From Lysobacter sp. Root916 (GTDB taxonomy: Bacteria; Pseudomonadota; Gammaproteobacteria; Xanthomonadales; Xanthomonadaceae), in assembly GCF_001429785.1 (NCBI RefSeq), contig NZ_LMJF01000001.1, positions 1,409,878 through 1,473,877 of the forward strand: a stretch of 64,000 nucleotides of DNA, read 5' to 3'. The notes under the pieces were generated by a model. The model was not told the origin of the DNA. It made no database searches and saw nothing but the letters and a program-made list of their open reading frames with translations. The position numbers were made by a program, and so were the translations under genes. Position 1 is the stretch's first letter. Every line of letters starts with the position of its first letter. Of this stretch, positions 1 through 6,884 are shown one piece after another.

Positions 1-1408
1 TGGCGTCCTGCTGCTCGCGCGGCGCGTAGATGATCTGCAGCGCGTGGTTGGTGATGATGGTGCGCGAGATGTCCTTGCCGTAGGTCGCGTCCAGCTGCGA
101 CATGCTCTGGATGATCGGCAGCAGGCGGATGTTGTAGCCGGCCATGTACGACACCGCCGAGGCGATGATGTCGACCTTGCCGATCGAGGTGAATTCGTCC
201 ATCAGCAGCAGGCACTGGTGCTTGAGCGCCTTGTTGTTCTGCGGCAGTTCGCGGGTATTGAGGTTGATGATCTGGCTGAAGAACAGGTTCACGATCAGGC
301 GGCTTTCGGCCAGCTTGTTGGGCTGGATGCCGACGTAGATGGTCATCCGCTTCTTGCGCAGATCGGTGAGCAGGAAGTCATCGGCGCTGGTGGCCGCATC
401 CAGCACCGGATTGATCCAGGGGTTCAAGGGTTCCTTGAACGTGCCCAGGATCGAGGCGAAGGTCTCGTCGGCCTGCGACAGCATGTTGGCGAACGCCGAG
501 CGTGCGTTGTCGCTCAGGAACGGACGCTGCGACAGTCCCTGCAGGTAGGGCTTGAGCTCGCTCTTGCCATCGCCCGAGGACAGCCGATAGATCGCGCCGA
601 TGGTGGGCGCGCTGGCGAACGGGAAACCGATCTTGTTCTCTTCCTCGAAGGCCTCGAACAGATACAGCGAGAACGCCATGAAGGCGTTGCGGGCCTGGCT
701 GACCCAGAATTTCTGGTCGTCGGAGCCGTCCGGGTACAGCATCGCCGCGATGCTCATCAGGTCCGAGACCCGGAACGCCGGGTCGCTGGACACGTAGGTC
801 AGCGGATTCCAGCGGTGGGTGCGGCGGTCTTCGGCGAAGGGGTTGAACAGGAAGATCTCCTGCCCCTGCTGGGCGCGCCAGCCGCTGGTCAGGTCGAAGT
901 TCTCCTGCTTGATGTCCAGCACCACCATCGATTCCTGGTACTCGAGCAGGTTCGGGATGACGATGCCCACGCCCTTGCCCGAGCGCGTCGGCGCGGCCAG
1001 GATCACGAACTGCTGGCCGCCCAGGCGCACCAGCTTGCCGTTGTACTTGCCGACCACGATGCCGTTGGGCGAGGCCTTGAACATGCCCTTGGCCTGCAGG
1101 TCCATGCCGTTGGCGAAGCGCGCGTCGCCGTGCATGGAGCGCGCCTTGGGCTTGAGGATCAGCACCGCCATGGCCAGGTAAGCCACCACCGGCAGGCCGA
1201 AGCCGATGTAGCCCGAGGCCTTGATCTTGCCCGCATACGGCTTGTATTGCGGCAGGTCGAGCACCCTCACGTAGTCCGTGTAGGTGTTCCACTTGAGCAG
1301 ACCGGTGTCCAGTTTCAGCAGCAGCAGCGTCAAGTAGCCCGACAGGTACAGGCCGGCGACCAGGGCGACGAGGCCCAGGCCGAGGGCGAAGATCAGCTTC
1401 CCTTTCAC
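1..1408 (-). CDS. virD4: VirD4 T4SS coupling ATPase (3' end beyond window)
   Basis: Type IV coupling protein: an inner-membrane hexameric ATPase that recruits effectors and feeds them to the VirB channel. About 469 codons are present. The gene leaves the window at base 1, so the C-terminus is missing. It starts at GTG 1408 behind AGGGAATAAC. Two N-terminal membrane segments lie near residues 5-33 and 66-86. A Walker A (APTRSGKG) is at about residues 138-145 and a Walker B (LLLMDEF) near residue 400. The segment between them includes the helical domain that in the Xanthomonas family binds the XVIPCD tail of effectors. The gene is last in the effector/virB run and shares its direction. Identity is clear from both nucleotide motifs and the neighbourhood. 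Confidence 0.93.
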   Translation of the reverse strand, partial: MKGKLIFALGLGLVALVAGLYLSGYLTLLLLKLDTGLLKWNTYTDYVRVLDLPQYKPYAGKIKASGYIGFGLPVVAYLAMAVLILKPKARSMHGDARFANGMDLQAKGMFKASPNGIVVGKYNGKLVRLGGQQFVILAAPTRSGKGVGIVIPNLLEYQESMVVLDIKQENFDLTSGWRAQQGQEIFLFNPFAEDRRTHRWNPLTYVSSDPAFRVSDLMSIAAMLYPDGSDDQKFWVSQARNAFMAFSLYLFEAFEEENKIGFPFASAPTIGAIYRLSSGDGKSELKPYLQGLSQRPFLSDNARSAFANMLSQADETFASILGTFKEPLNPWINPVLDAATSADDFLLTDLRKKRMTIYVGIQPNKLAESRLIVNLFFSQIINLNTRELPQNNKALKHQCLLLMDEFTSIGKVDIIASAVSYMAGYNIRLLPIIQSMSQLDATYGKDISRTIITNHALQIIYAPREQQDA

Positions 1409-1449
1409 GTGTTATTCCCTAATGAAGTTCCCCAAGACCCGCCCCGCCA

Positions 1450-1746
1450 TCATCGCCGCTTCCGGCCGGGCCGGGTCAACGTGGATCGCGTGCGGGTCGC
1501 TTCTACCGGATCGCGTTCGCGTGCGCGTGCTGGTTCGGGGCTGCTGGGGCTGCCCCGGTCCTGCTCTATCCTATCGTCTATCCAGTTCCTGGCGTCGCTG
1601 AGCGAGAGCTCCTGACGCAGTTTGACGCCGGAAGACGACATCACCGCGTAAGCGTAGATGTCGTCGTTCTCGAACTCCTGGTCGCGGGTCAAGGCGACGA
1701 TGTGATAGTGGCCGCGCGTCAGTACGTGATGTTGGTATTCGCTCAC
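1450..1746 (-). CDS. small hypothetical protein upstream of virD4
   Basis: This encodes 98 residues and starts at GTG 1746 with a good GGAGG 8-9 bases upstream. It ends 41 bases before virD4, so cotranscription is likely. The first 65 residues look like a small folded domain (HHVLTRGHYHIVALTRDQEF, then DARNWIDDRIEQ). The last 35 residues are Arg/Pro/Ser-rich and basic, unlike the acidic-neutral N-terminal part. There is no signal peptide or membrane segment. I do not recognise a family. Position suggests a T4SS accessory or a regulator, but nothing in the sequence proves that. The low-complexity tail may mean that the conserved protein is shorter or has been extended. Confidence 0.6.
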   Translation of the reverse strand: MSEYQHHVLTRGHYHIVALTRDQEFENDDIYAYAVMSSSGVKLRQELSLSDARNWIDDRIEQDRGSPSSPEPARARERDPVEATRTRSTLTRPGRKRR

Positions 1747-1801
1747 AATCTAGCCTCCAATGCCTGTGCGACCCCGCTGACCGGCCGCGTCTGCACCGCC
1801 C

Positions 1802-2299
1802 TCACAGGGAACGCGGCCCCAGCCCCAGCAGCGGTGCTTCGCGCTGCGGCTCGGCCTGCTTCTCCTGCTGCTGACGGCGGTCGCGCTGTTCCTGCTCGCG
1901 CGACAACTGCGCCAACTGCTCGCCGCTGCGCTCGATCGGTTGCGCGGCGGCCTGTGCGGTTTCGACGTAAGTGACCCGGCGCCCCGGCGAGTTGAGGTCG
2001 CCCTCGACCGCGAATGCGCGCTCGCCGTCCTTGCTCAGGACGACGTGGTTGACGCGCATTTCGTTGCGCCGGGCCTCGACCGCGAGTGCGGCCGCGAGGT
2101 TGTCGTTCTGTTCGGGGGAACGCGAGGTCACGGTGTCCTGGCGATCCAGGCACACCCGCACCTGCTTGAACAGGTCGTGGTTGGGATGGCTGGGACTGCT
2201 CAACAGCGCGCGTTGTTCGGCCTGTCGCAGGTCGTCCAAGGTCTTCACCAACGCGTCGCTGTCGACCTTGCGTTCCTGTCCCTGGGGGAGTCCGTTCAT
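1802..2299 (-). CDS. XVIPCD-only protein (toxin-less X-T4SS substrate candidate)
   Basis: This is a 165-residue protein. From about residue 34 (LLSSPSHPNHDLFKQV) to residue 130 it matches the C-terminal tails of the three effectors upstream, including the NHVVLSKDGERAFAVEGDLN core and the following Gln-rich stretch. This is the XVIPCD, the VirD4-binding secretion signal of Xanthomonadales T4SS effectors. Only about 33 residues precede it, too few for an enzyme domain. No signal peptide is visible. ATG 2299 is preceded by a GGA-rich stretch. It could be a remnant of an effector whose toxin was lost, a chaperone-like competitor for VirD4, or a small effector. No adjacent lipoprotein immunity gene accompanies it, unlike the other effectors. 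Confidence 0.75.
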   Translation of the reverse strand: MNGLPQGQERKVDSDALVKTLDDLRQAEQRALLSSPSHPNHDLFKQVRVCLDRQDTVTSRSPEQNDNLAAALAVEARRNEMRVNHVVLSKDGERAFAVEGDLNSPGRRVTYVETAQAAAQPIERSGEQLAQLSREQEQRDRRQQQEKQAEPQREAPLLGLGPRSL

Positions 2300-2491
2300 G
2301 GCGCCTCCGCTGCTGCAGCCTGGCCCGTATGCTCGCGCAATCGCGAGGGTGCTTCAAGGCTAGGCGGATGCGGAACCGCAGAACGGTCCCGCATCCGACT
2401 GGCCGCCACAACCGCGTCCCGGGGGGGCTGCACGGCTGAGGTCCGATCGCGGACGCGCCAAACGCGCGCCCGCAGGTAGGTGCATGGCCGC

Positions 2492-2510
2492 GCGCCGCCG
2501 ACGGCGGCGC
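2492..2510 (-). terminator. GC hairpin after first GH19 effector
   Basis: This is a perfect 8-bp stem (GCGCCGCC/GGCGGCGC) with loop GAC, 14 bases downstream of the stop of the effector gene ending at 2524. There is no T-tract, so it may act as an mRNA-stabilising hairpin rather than a true terminator. The remainder of the 2300-2523 spacer shows no gene. Confidence 0.35.
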
Positions 2511-2523
2511 ATGGCCGCTGCGA

Positions 2524-3852
2524 TCACGCGCGCGCCTGCTGGCGCTCCTGCTGGGGCTGCGGCAACGCCTGGACCGGCTGCTGCGGCACGTCCTGCTGCA
2601 GGCGCTGGCTGGTCTGCTCCACGCTCTGCCCCACCGCCTGACCGCGATCGGCGAAGGCGCGGTGGTGGGCCGGGTCGTTGAGGCCGCCCTGGACCGCGAA
2701 CAGGCCGGTGCCGGTGGTGTTGGGCACCACGTGGTCGATGCGGTTCAGGCCGCTGACCCGCGCTTCGTAGGTCAGGGTGGCGGCGGCGCGCTCCATGTCC
2801 TCGCGGCTGTTGAAGCCGCCGTTCGGGCCCAGGCGCTCCAGCCCGGCGACCGCCTGGCGGTAGACCGCGTTGTCGCGATTGCCCGGATCCGACAGCGCGC
2901 TGCTGCGGGCCGGGTCGGCGGTGACCGGCTGAGCCGGCTGATCGCGGCCGCGCTCGTTCGCCGGCAACTGGCTTTGCGCGTTGCGCAGCGCGTTCAAGGT
3001 ATCGCGGCCGGCGATGCCGTCGTCGGTCAGGCCCTGATCGCGCTGGAACGCTTTCAGCGCTTCCTGGCTGCGGCGGCCGAAATGGCCGTCGGGGTTGAGT
3101 TCGTTGCCCTGGGCGTCGCGATAGCCCAGGCGCTTGAGCGCTTCCTGCATGTCCTCGACGGCCTGGCCGCGCTCGTTGAGCTTGAGCACGCCGTCGGCCA
3201 TGGGATCGCGACCGCCGCGGCCCTGCGCGGGCAGCACCACTTCGCCGCGCGCCAGGCCCTGCATCACTTCCGGGGTCAGCATGCGCTCCCACTCGGCCAC
3301 CGCCGCGCGGCGCTCCGGCAGGTGCTTGTAGCCGCCGTTGATGTCGTGGGTGGCTTCGCGCACATCGAACTGATGGCCGTGCGGCACCACTCGGCTCTGC
3401 CAGTAATGCACGGCGATGCTGGCCGCGTTGCTGCGGTCCGCGCCCAGATCGGGATTGCCGGTCAGGTCCAGGCCGAGTTCGCGCCCGGCGCGTTCGTAGT
3501 TGTCGCGGCCGGTCAGCTGCACGTAGCCGCGGCCGTGGAAACGCCAGCCGTCGCCCGGCTCGGTGTTGCCCAGGTTGTCGCGGCCCCAGCGGCCGCCGTA
3601 GATGGTCTCGGCGATCTGCTCGCGGCCGCCGCGCACGACCTCACGCGCTTCGGCCAGGGTGTTCATGCCGTTGCGGTCGGGGAACACCTCATGCAGGCGC
3701 TCGGCGCTGTAGCCCAGGTTCTCGTGCATGCTGGCGAAGGATCGGGATTCGACCTGCATCTGGCCCATGAAGGCGGCCAGTTCGCGCGGGTCGTGGATGC
3801 CCGCCTCGTAGGCGCGTTGCAGCAGGTAGTCGCGGTTGCTCGGTGTAGACAT
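2524..3852 (-). CDS. X-T4SS effector: GH19 lysozyme/chitinase-like, PG-binding, XVIPCD
   Basis: A 442-residue antibacterial effector candidate. Residues 1-200 form a GH19-type glycoside hydrolase domain. It has a first acidic site in QVESRSF (Glu35), an ENLGYSA segment, then YGGRWG..TEPGDGWRFHGRG and YVQLTGRDNY typical of the family. Residues 220-293 are a PG_binding_1 repeat (DGVLKLNERGQAVEDMQEAL; AFQRDQGLTDDGIAG). Residues 320-425 are the XVIPCD, with RIDHVV and GTGLFAVQGGLNDPAHHRA, ending in a Gln-rich tail. There is no Sec signal, as expected for a T4SS substrate delivered to the target periplasm. The lipoprotein gene immediately upstream (55 bases) is its likely immunity partner. The substrate is presumably the peptidoglycan glycan strand. 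Confidence 0.88.
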   Translation of the reverse strand: MSTPSNRDYLLQRAYEAGIHDPRELAAFMGQMQVESRSFASMHENLGYSAERLHEVFPDRNGMNTLAEAREVVRGGREQIAETIYGGRWGRDNLGNTEPGDGWRFHGRGYVQLTGRDNYERAGRELGLDLTGNPDLGADRSNAASIAVHYWQSRVVPHGHQFDVREATHDINGGYKHLPERRAAVAEWERMLTPEVMQGLARGEVVLPAQGRGGRDPMADGVLKLNERGQAVEDMQEALKRLGYRDAQGNELNPDGHFGRRSQEALKAFQRDQGLTDDGIAGRDTLNALRNAQSQLPANERGRDQPAQPVTADPARSSALSDPGNRDNAVYRQAVAGLERLGPNGGFNSREDMERAAATLTYEARVSGLNRIDHVVPNTTGTGLFAVQGGLNDPAHHRAFADRGQAVGQSVEQTSQRLQQDVPQQPVQALPQPQQERQQARA

Positions 3853-3907
3853 AAGATTTCCTCTTTGATGCGATCGCTATTCGTGGTGGTGGCTGCGGCC
3901 GTGCGGA

Positions 3908-4576
3908 TCAGGGCTTGGCCGGAAGTCCGCCACGATCGATCGCAGCGTCGCGGTCCCAACCGCGGGTGAACTTGAACAAGGTGTCGTCGATATCGTCGAC
4001 GACGCTGCCGGGCTCGCACGCGGCCACGCTGTCGGCCTTGGCCGCATCGCCGTTGGCGATCAGCAGGCCACGCTCTTCCAGGCCGTTCTCGCCGGAGATC
4101 GCGTAGAAGATGCGCTTGCGGCCGCCGTCCTCGAACGAATAGGCGTAACCGCCGGTGTTGCCGGCGAAACCCAGCTGGGTGCGCTTGAAGCGCTTGGCGT
4201 GCACGCCCTTGTCGGCCGGAAAGACGTAGTCGGGCTGGCCCGCCGCGCCCTGGGCGAAGTAGACGTAGCCGGCCTGATCGCTCACGCCCTTGGACGCGCA
4301 CAGCGAGGCCAATTGACCGCCGGCCAGCTTGCACGACAGCACGATGTCTTCGCCGGCCGCGCACAGCGAGCGCGCGTCGCCGGTGGCGGGCGCGGCGCCG
4401 GGCGCAGTGGCGGGCGCGACTTCGGCGGGCACCGCAGGCACGGCGGCGGCCATCGGCGCCGGCGGCGCAGCTTCGGTTTCGCTGGCGCTCGCGCCGGCAT
4501 CGGCCGGCGCGGTCGCCGCGTTGCAGCCCGCCAACACGGTCAGCAGCGCGACGCACAACAGATTTGCAGATTTCAT
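3908..4576 (-). CDS. periplasmic lipoprotein, probable immunity protein to GH19 effector
   Basis: 222 residues with a lipoprotein signal (lipobox VLAGC, Cys18), then an Ala/Pro-rich linker to about residue 68 and a compact domain containing four or five Cys residues (SLCAAGEDIVLSCKL, ASLCASKG, VAACEPG). I do not recognise the fold by name. The domain sits directly upstream of, and in the same operon as, a peptidoglycan-degrading X-T4SS effector. In Xanthomonas such lipoproteins (X-Tfi) protect the producer from its cognate effector. The immunity role is inferred from position, lipidation and the repeated lipoprotein-effector pattern in this locus. Confidence 0.72.
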   Translation of the reverse strand: MKSANLLCVALLTVLAGCNAATAPADAGASASETEAAPPAPMAAAVPAVPAEVAPATAPGAAPATGDARSLCAAGEDIVLSCKLAGGQLASLCASKGVSDQAGYVYFAQGAAGQPDYVFPADKGVHAKRFKRTQLGFAGNTGGYAYSFEDGGRKRIFYAISGENGLEERGLLIANGDAAKADSVAACEPGSVVDDIDDTLFKFTRGWDRDAAIDRGGLPAKP

Positions 4577-4620
4577 GAGGATTCCTGAAGCGAATTCGGG
4601 AGTGACGAAATCGACCGACT

Positions 4621-4657
4621 CGATCCGGTGCGCCCTGCTACGGGACGCACCGGATCG
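4621..4657 (-). terminator. 12-bp perfect hairpin after second GH19 effector
   Basis: The arms CGATCCGGTGCG (4621-4632) and CGCACCGGATCG (4646-4657) pair perfectly around a 13-base loop that can itself form CCC/GGG pairs. It lies between the stop of the effector ending at 4731 and the start of the next lipoprotein at 4576. It lacks a T-tract. It could attenuate transcription or protect the upstream mRNA end. Confidence 0.45.
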
Positions 4658-4730
4658 GGCCGACGGCCGCGTCGCCCCCTAGCGGACGCGGCCGTACCTG
4701 CGCCGCGCCTACGCGCGGCGGCGGGTCGAC

Positions 4731-6014
4731 TCAACCCATCGCGCGCGTCGGCGGCGGCTGGGTCTGGTTCGGATTGGCCTGAGCTTCGAGCTTCTGGCGC
4801 TGCTGCGTGTCCTGCTGCAGTTGGAACGTCGACTGTTCCAGGGGCTGCTCGCCGGCCTGCTGCTTGTTCACGTGCGCACGGTGATGGCCAGGATCGTTGA
4901 GGTTGCCCTGCACCGCGAACAGGCCGGTGCCGTTGGTGCTCAACGCGACGTGGTCGATGCGCTCGAGGCCGCCGACCTTGGCTTCGAAGGTCAGCGTGGC
5001 CGCCGCGCGTTCGAGCTCGGCGTGGTTTTTGAAGCCGGCCTGCGGGCCCAGCTTCTCCAGTCCGCCCACCGCCTGCTTGAACATGGCGTGGTCCGGGTGC
5101 GCGGGATTGGACAGCAGCGGGGTCTGCTCGGCCTTCTTGAGCGCGTCCAGGGTCTTGGGACCGGCGACGCCGTCGTCCTTGAGACCGTGGGCGCGCTGGA
5201 ACGCCTGCAGCGCTTCCTTGGTGCTGGCGCCGAAGTGGCCGTCGGGATTCAGCGCGCGATCCTTGCCGTCGGTATAGCCCAGCGCGTGCAGGGATTTCTG
5301 CAAGGTTTCGATCGCCGGCCCCTTCTCGCCCGCCTTCAGCACGCCGTCGGCGGCCGCGTTCGGCGCGGTGCGCGCGGGCATGGCCGGCGCAGGGGGTTCC
5401 ACCGCGCGGCCGATGCGGCCGGCGGCGAGCTGTTCCATCAGCTCCGGGGTCAGGGTCTGCAGCCAGCGCTCGTTGCGCGACTCGCGATCGGCCAGGCCGT
5501 TGGTGCCGCCGTTGACCGCGCGGGTGGCCTTGGTCACGTCTTCGCGCGCGTTCTGCGGCACGTTGTGCTGCCAGTACCAGGTCGCGATGCGGGCCGCGTT
5601 CTCGGGCTTGGCGGCCAGATCCGGGTGGTGGACCAGATCCAGGCCCAGCGCTTCGCCGGCGGAGCGGTAGTTGTCCTTGCCGGTCAGCTGCATGTAGCCG
5701 CGACCGCGGTATTTGTAGCCGTCGCCGGGCTCGTCGTTGCCCATGCGGCCGCCGTACATCAGGTCGGCCAACGCTTCCGGACGCCCGCGCAGGGCCTCCA
5801 GGCGCGCCGATTCCAGCGCCTGCGCGCCTTCGCGCATCGCCGATTTCACCGGGATCTGCGAGATGCCCTTGGTGTAGCGGAAGCCCTCTTCGAGCTTGGT
5901 CAGGCCGTGCGATTCGTGGCCGACCTGGGCCATGAAATTCGCCAGCTCGCGACGCGAGGAGATCCCCGATGCCGTCGCGGCCTGCAACAGTTGCGTTTCC
6001 CTATCCGTCGTCAT
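4731..6014 (-). CDS. X-T4SS effector: GH19-type muramidase/chitinase-like, PG-binding, XVIPCD
   Basis: A 427-residue effector candidate. Residues 1-200 form a GH19-like catalytic domain with GHESHGL (Glu34), YGGRMGNDEPGDGYKYRGRG (Glu95 region) and YMQLTGKDNY. Residues 222-293 form a PG_binding_1 domain, and residues 298-405 the XVIPCD (RIDHVALSTNGTGLFAVQG, DPGHHRAH). It is a distant paralogue of the effector at 2524-3852 in the enzyme domain. Its C-terminal 190 residues, however, are nearly identical to the M23-like effector at 6885-8162. No signal peptide. The preceding lipoprotein gene (6103-6780) is the likely immunity partner. Cleavage of the peptidoglycan glycan backbone is expected but not proven. 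Confidence 0.88.
   Translation of the reverse strand: MTTDRETQLLQAATASGISSRRELANFMAQVGHESHGLTKLEEGFRYTKGISQIPVKSAMREGAQALESARLEALRGRPEALADLMYGGRMGNDEPGDGYKYRGRGYMQLTGKDNYRSAGEALGLDLVHHPDLAAKPENAARIATWYWQHNVPQNAREDVTKATRAVNGGTNGLADRESRNERWLQTLTPELMEQLAAGRIGRAVEPPAPAMPARTAPNAAADGVLKAGEKGPAIETLQKSLHALGYTDGKDRALNPDGHFGASTKEALQAFQRAHGLKDDGVAGPKTLDALKKAEQTPLLSNPAHPDHAMFKQAVGGLEKLGPQAGFKNHAELERAAATLTFEAKVGGLERIDHVALSTNGTGLFAVQGNLNDPGHHRAHVNKQQAGEQPLEQSTFQLQQDTQQRQKLEAQANPNQTQPPPTRAMG
4785..5348. repeat. PG-binding/XVIPCD coding repeat, copy 1
   Basis: Coding DNA for the C-terminal PG-binding and XVIPCD modules of the second GH19 effector. It is very similar at the nucleotide level to 6936-7499, with long stretches of identity such as those around 5030-5150 and 7185-7305. 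The enzyme-coding halves upstream are unrelated. Duplication or gene conversion of a delivery module is the simplest explanation. Confidence 0.8.
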
Positions 6015-6102
6015 GTGTAGCTCCTGGTTGACTTAGCCATATCGCCTAAACCCAAGCCCTGCGCGAACCGTCCTGGTCCGTGCTGGCGCCGATGCTGCGT
6101 AC

Positions 6103-6780
6103 TCAGGTCCCTTCCACGGACGGCAGCTTGTCCCGGTCGAATTCCTCGAGCCGGATCGCGCCGAAATCCTTGCGCTGCAGATCCAAACGCTTGTCTTCGC
6201 CGGTGTCGGTGTCGACCACGCTGCGCACCGCCTTCTCCAACAACCAATCCTGCTGCTCGGCCGAATAGGCGAAGCCGAACTCGTCCGACCAGCGCTCGCG
6301 CGAACCGCCCTCGATCAGCACCGTGAACCCACCCGCGTAGGCGCGCACGTAGCCGAACGGGTCGCCGGCGATGCCACCGCACTTCGCGCATGGCACCAGC
6401 CGCTCGCTGCGCTTGACCGCCTGCAGCTTGCCGGCGGCGTCGCGGATCAGCACCACCACGGTGCGCGGCGCGCCCTCGCCCAACTTGGCGCCGGGCTGGG
6501 CTGGCGGATCGATCACCAGCACCGCGTCCTCGCGGCCGTCGCCGTCCAGATCGGCGCGTTGCACCGCCAACTGCTTGCTGCCGGCGGGAATGAATCGGCT
6601 CAGGTCGTCTTGCTGCGGCGTCACGGACAGATTGTTCACGGGCACTTCCTGTTGCGGGTTTGGCTGCGTCTGCGCGGCCGGCGCGGACGCAGCTGCCTGC
6701 GGTTCCGCGTCGCCGGGCGCCGCCGCCTGGCATGCCGCCAGCGACGTCATCAGCACTAACAAGGTCAACGACTTGCGCAT
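6103..6780 (-). CDS. XAC2610-like calcium-site lipoprotein, probable immunity protein
   Basis: 225 residues starting at ATG 6780, chosen because it gives a clean lipoprotein signal (MTSLAAC, Cys17). After a Gln/Pro/Ala linker, the domain contains QRADLDGDGREDAVLVID, a calcium-type DxDGDxxxD loop as found in the Xanthomonas X-Tfi protein XAC2610 and FG-GAP-like repeats. A CAKCGG motif follows. It lies upstream of the GH19 effector 4731-6014 in the same direction, separated by 88 bases. It should be anchored in the periplasm and inhibit the effector. The pairing is inferred from gene order. Confidence 0.75.
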   Translation of the reverse strand: MRKSLTLLVLMTSLAACQAAAPGDAEPQAAASAPAAQTQPNPQQEVPVNNLSVTPQQDDLSRFIPAGSKQLAVQRADLDGDGREDAVLVIDPPAQPGAKLGEGAPRTVVVLIRDAAGKLQAVKRSERLVPCAKCGGIAGDPFGYVRAYAGGFTVLIEGGSRERWSDEFGFAYSAEQQDWLLEKAVRSVVDTDTGEDKRLDLQRKDFGAIRLEEFDRDKLPSVEGT

Positions 6781-6846
6781 GTTCTCGCTCGGCACTCCAT
6801 TCGGCTTTGCCGGTTGCGGCGGTAACCCGACCCGCGACCGGCTGAG

Positions 6847-6875
6847 CGCCGACCGACGCCCCGCGTCGATCGGCG
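6847..6875 (-). terminator. 13-bp imperfect hairpin after M23-like effector
   Basis: The arms CGCCGACCGACGC and GCGTCGATCGGCG pair with one mismatch around a CCC loop. It is 10 bases downstream of the stop of the effector ending at 6885. No T-tract follows on the minus strand. It occupies the same relative place as the hairpins after the other two effectors. Confidence 0.45.
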
Positions 6876-6884
6876 TTCGCATCC

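Noticed and set aside
378-1292. 304-codon minus-strand frame within virD4
   Set aside because: A shifted frame of virD4. The true frame starts at 1408 and stays open to base 1 with coupling-protein motifs.
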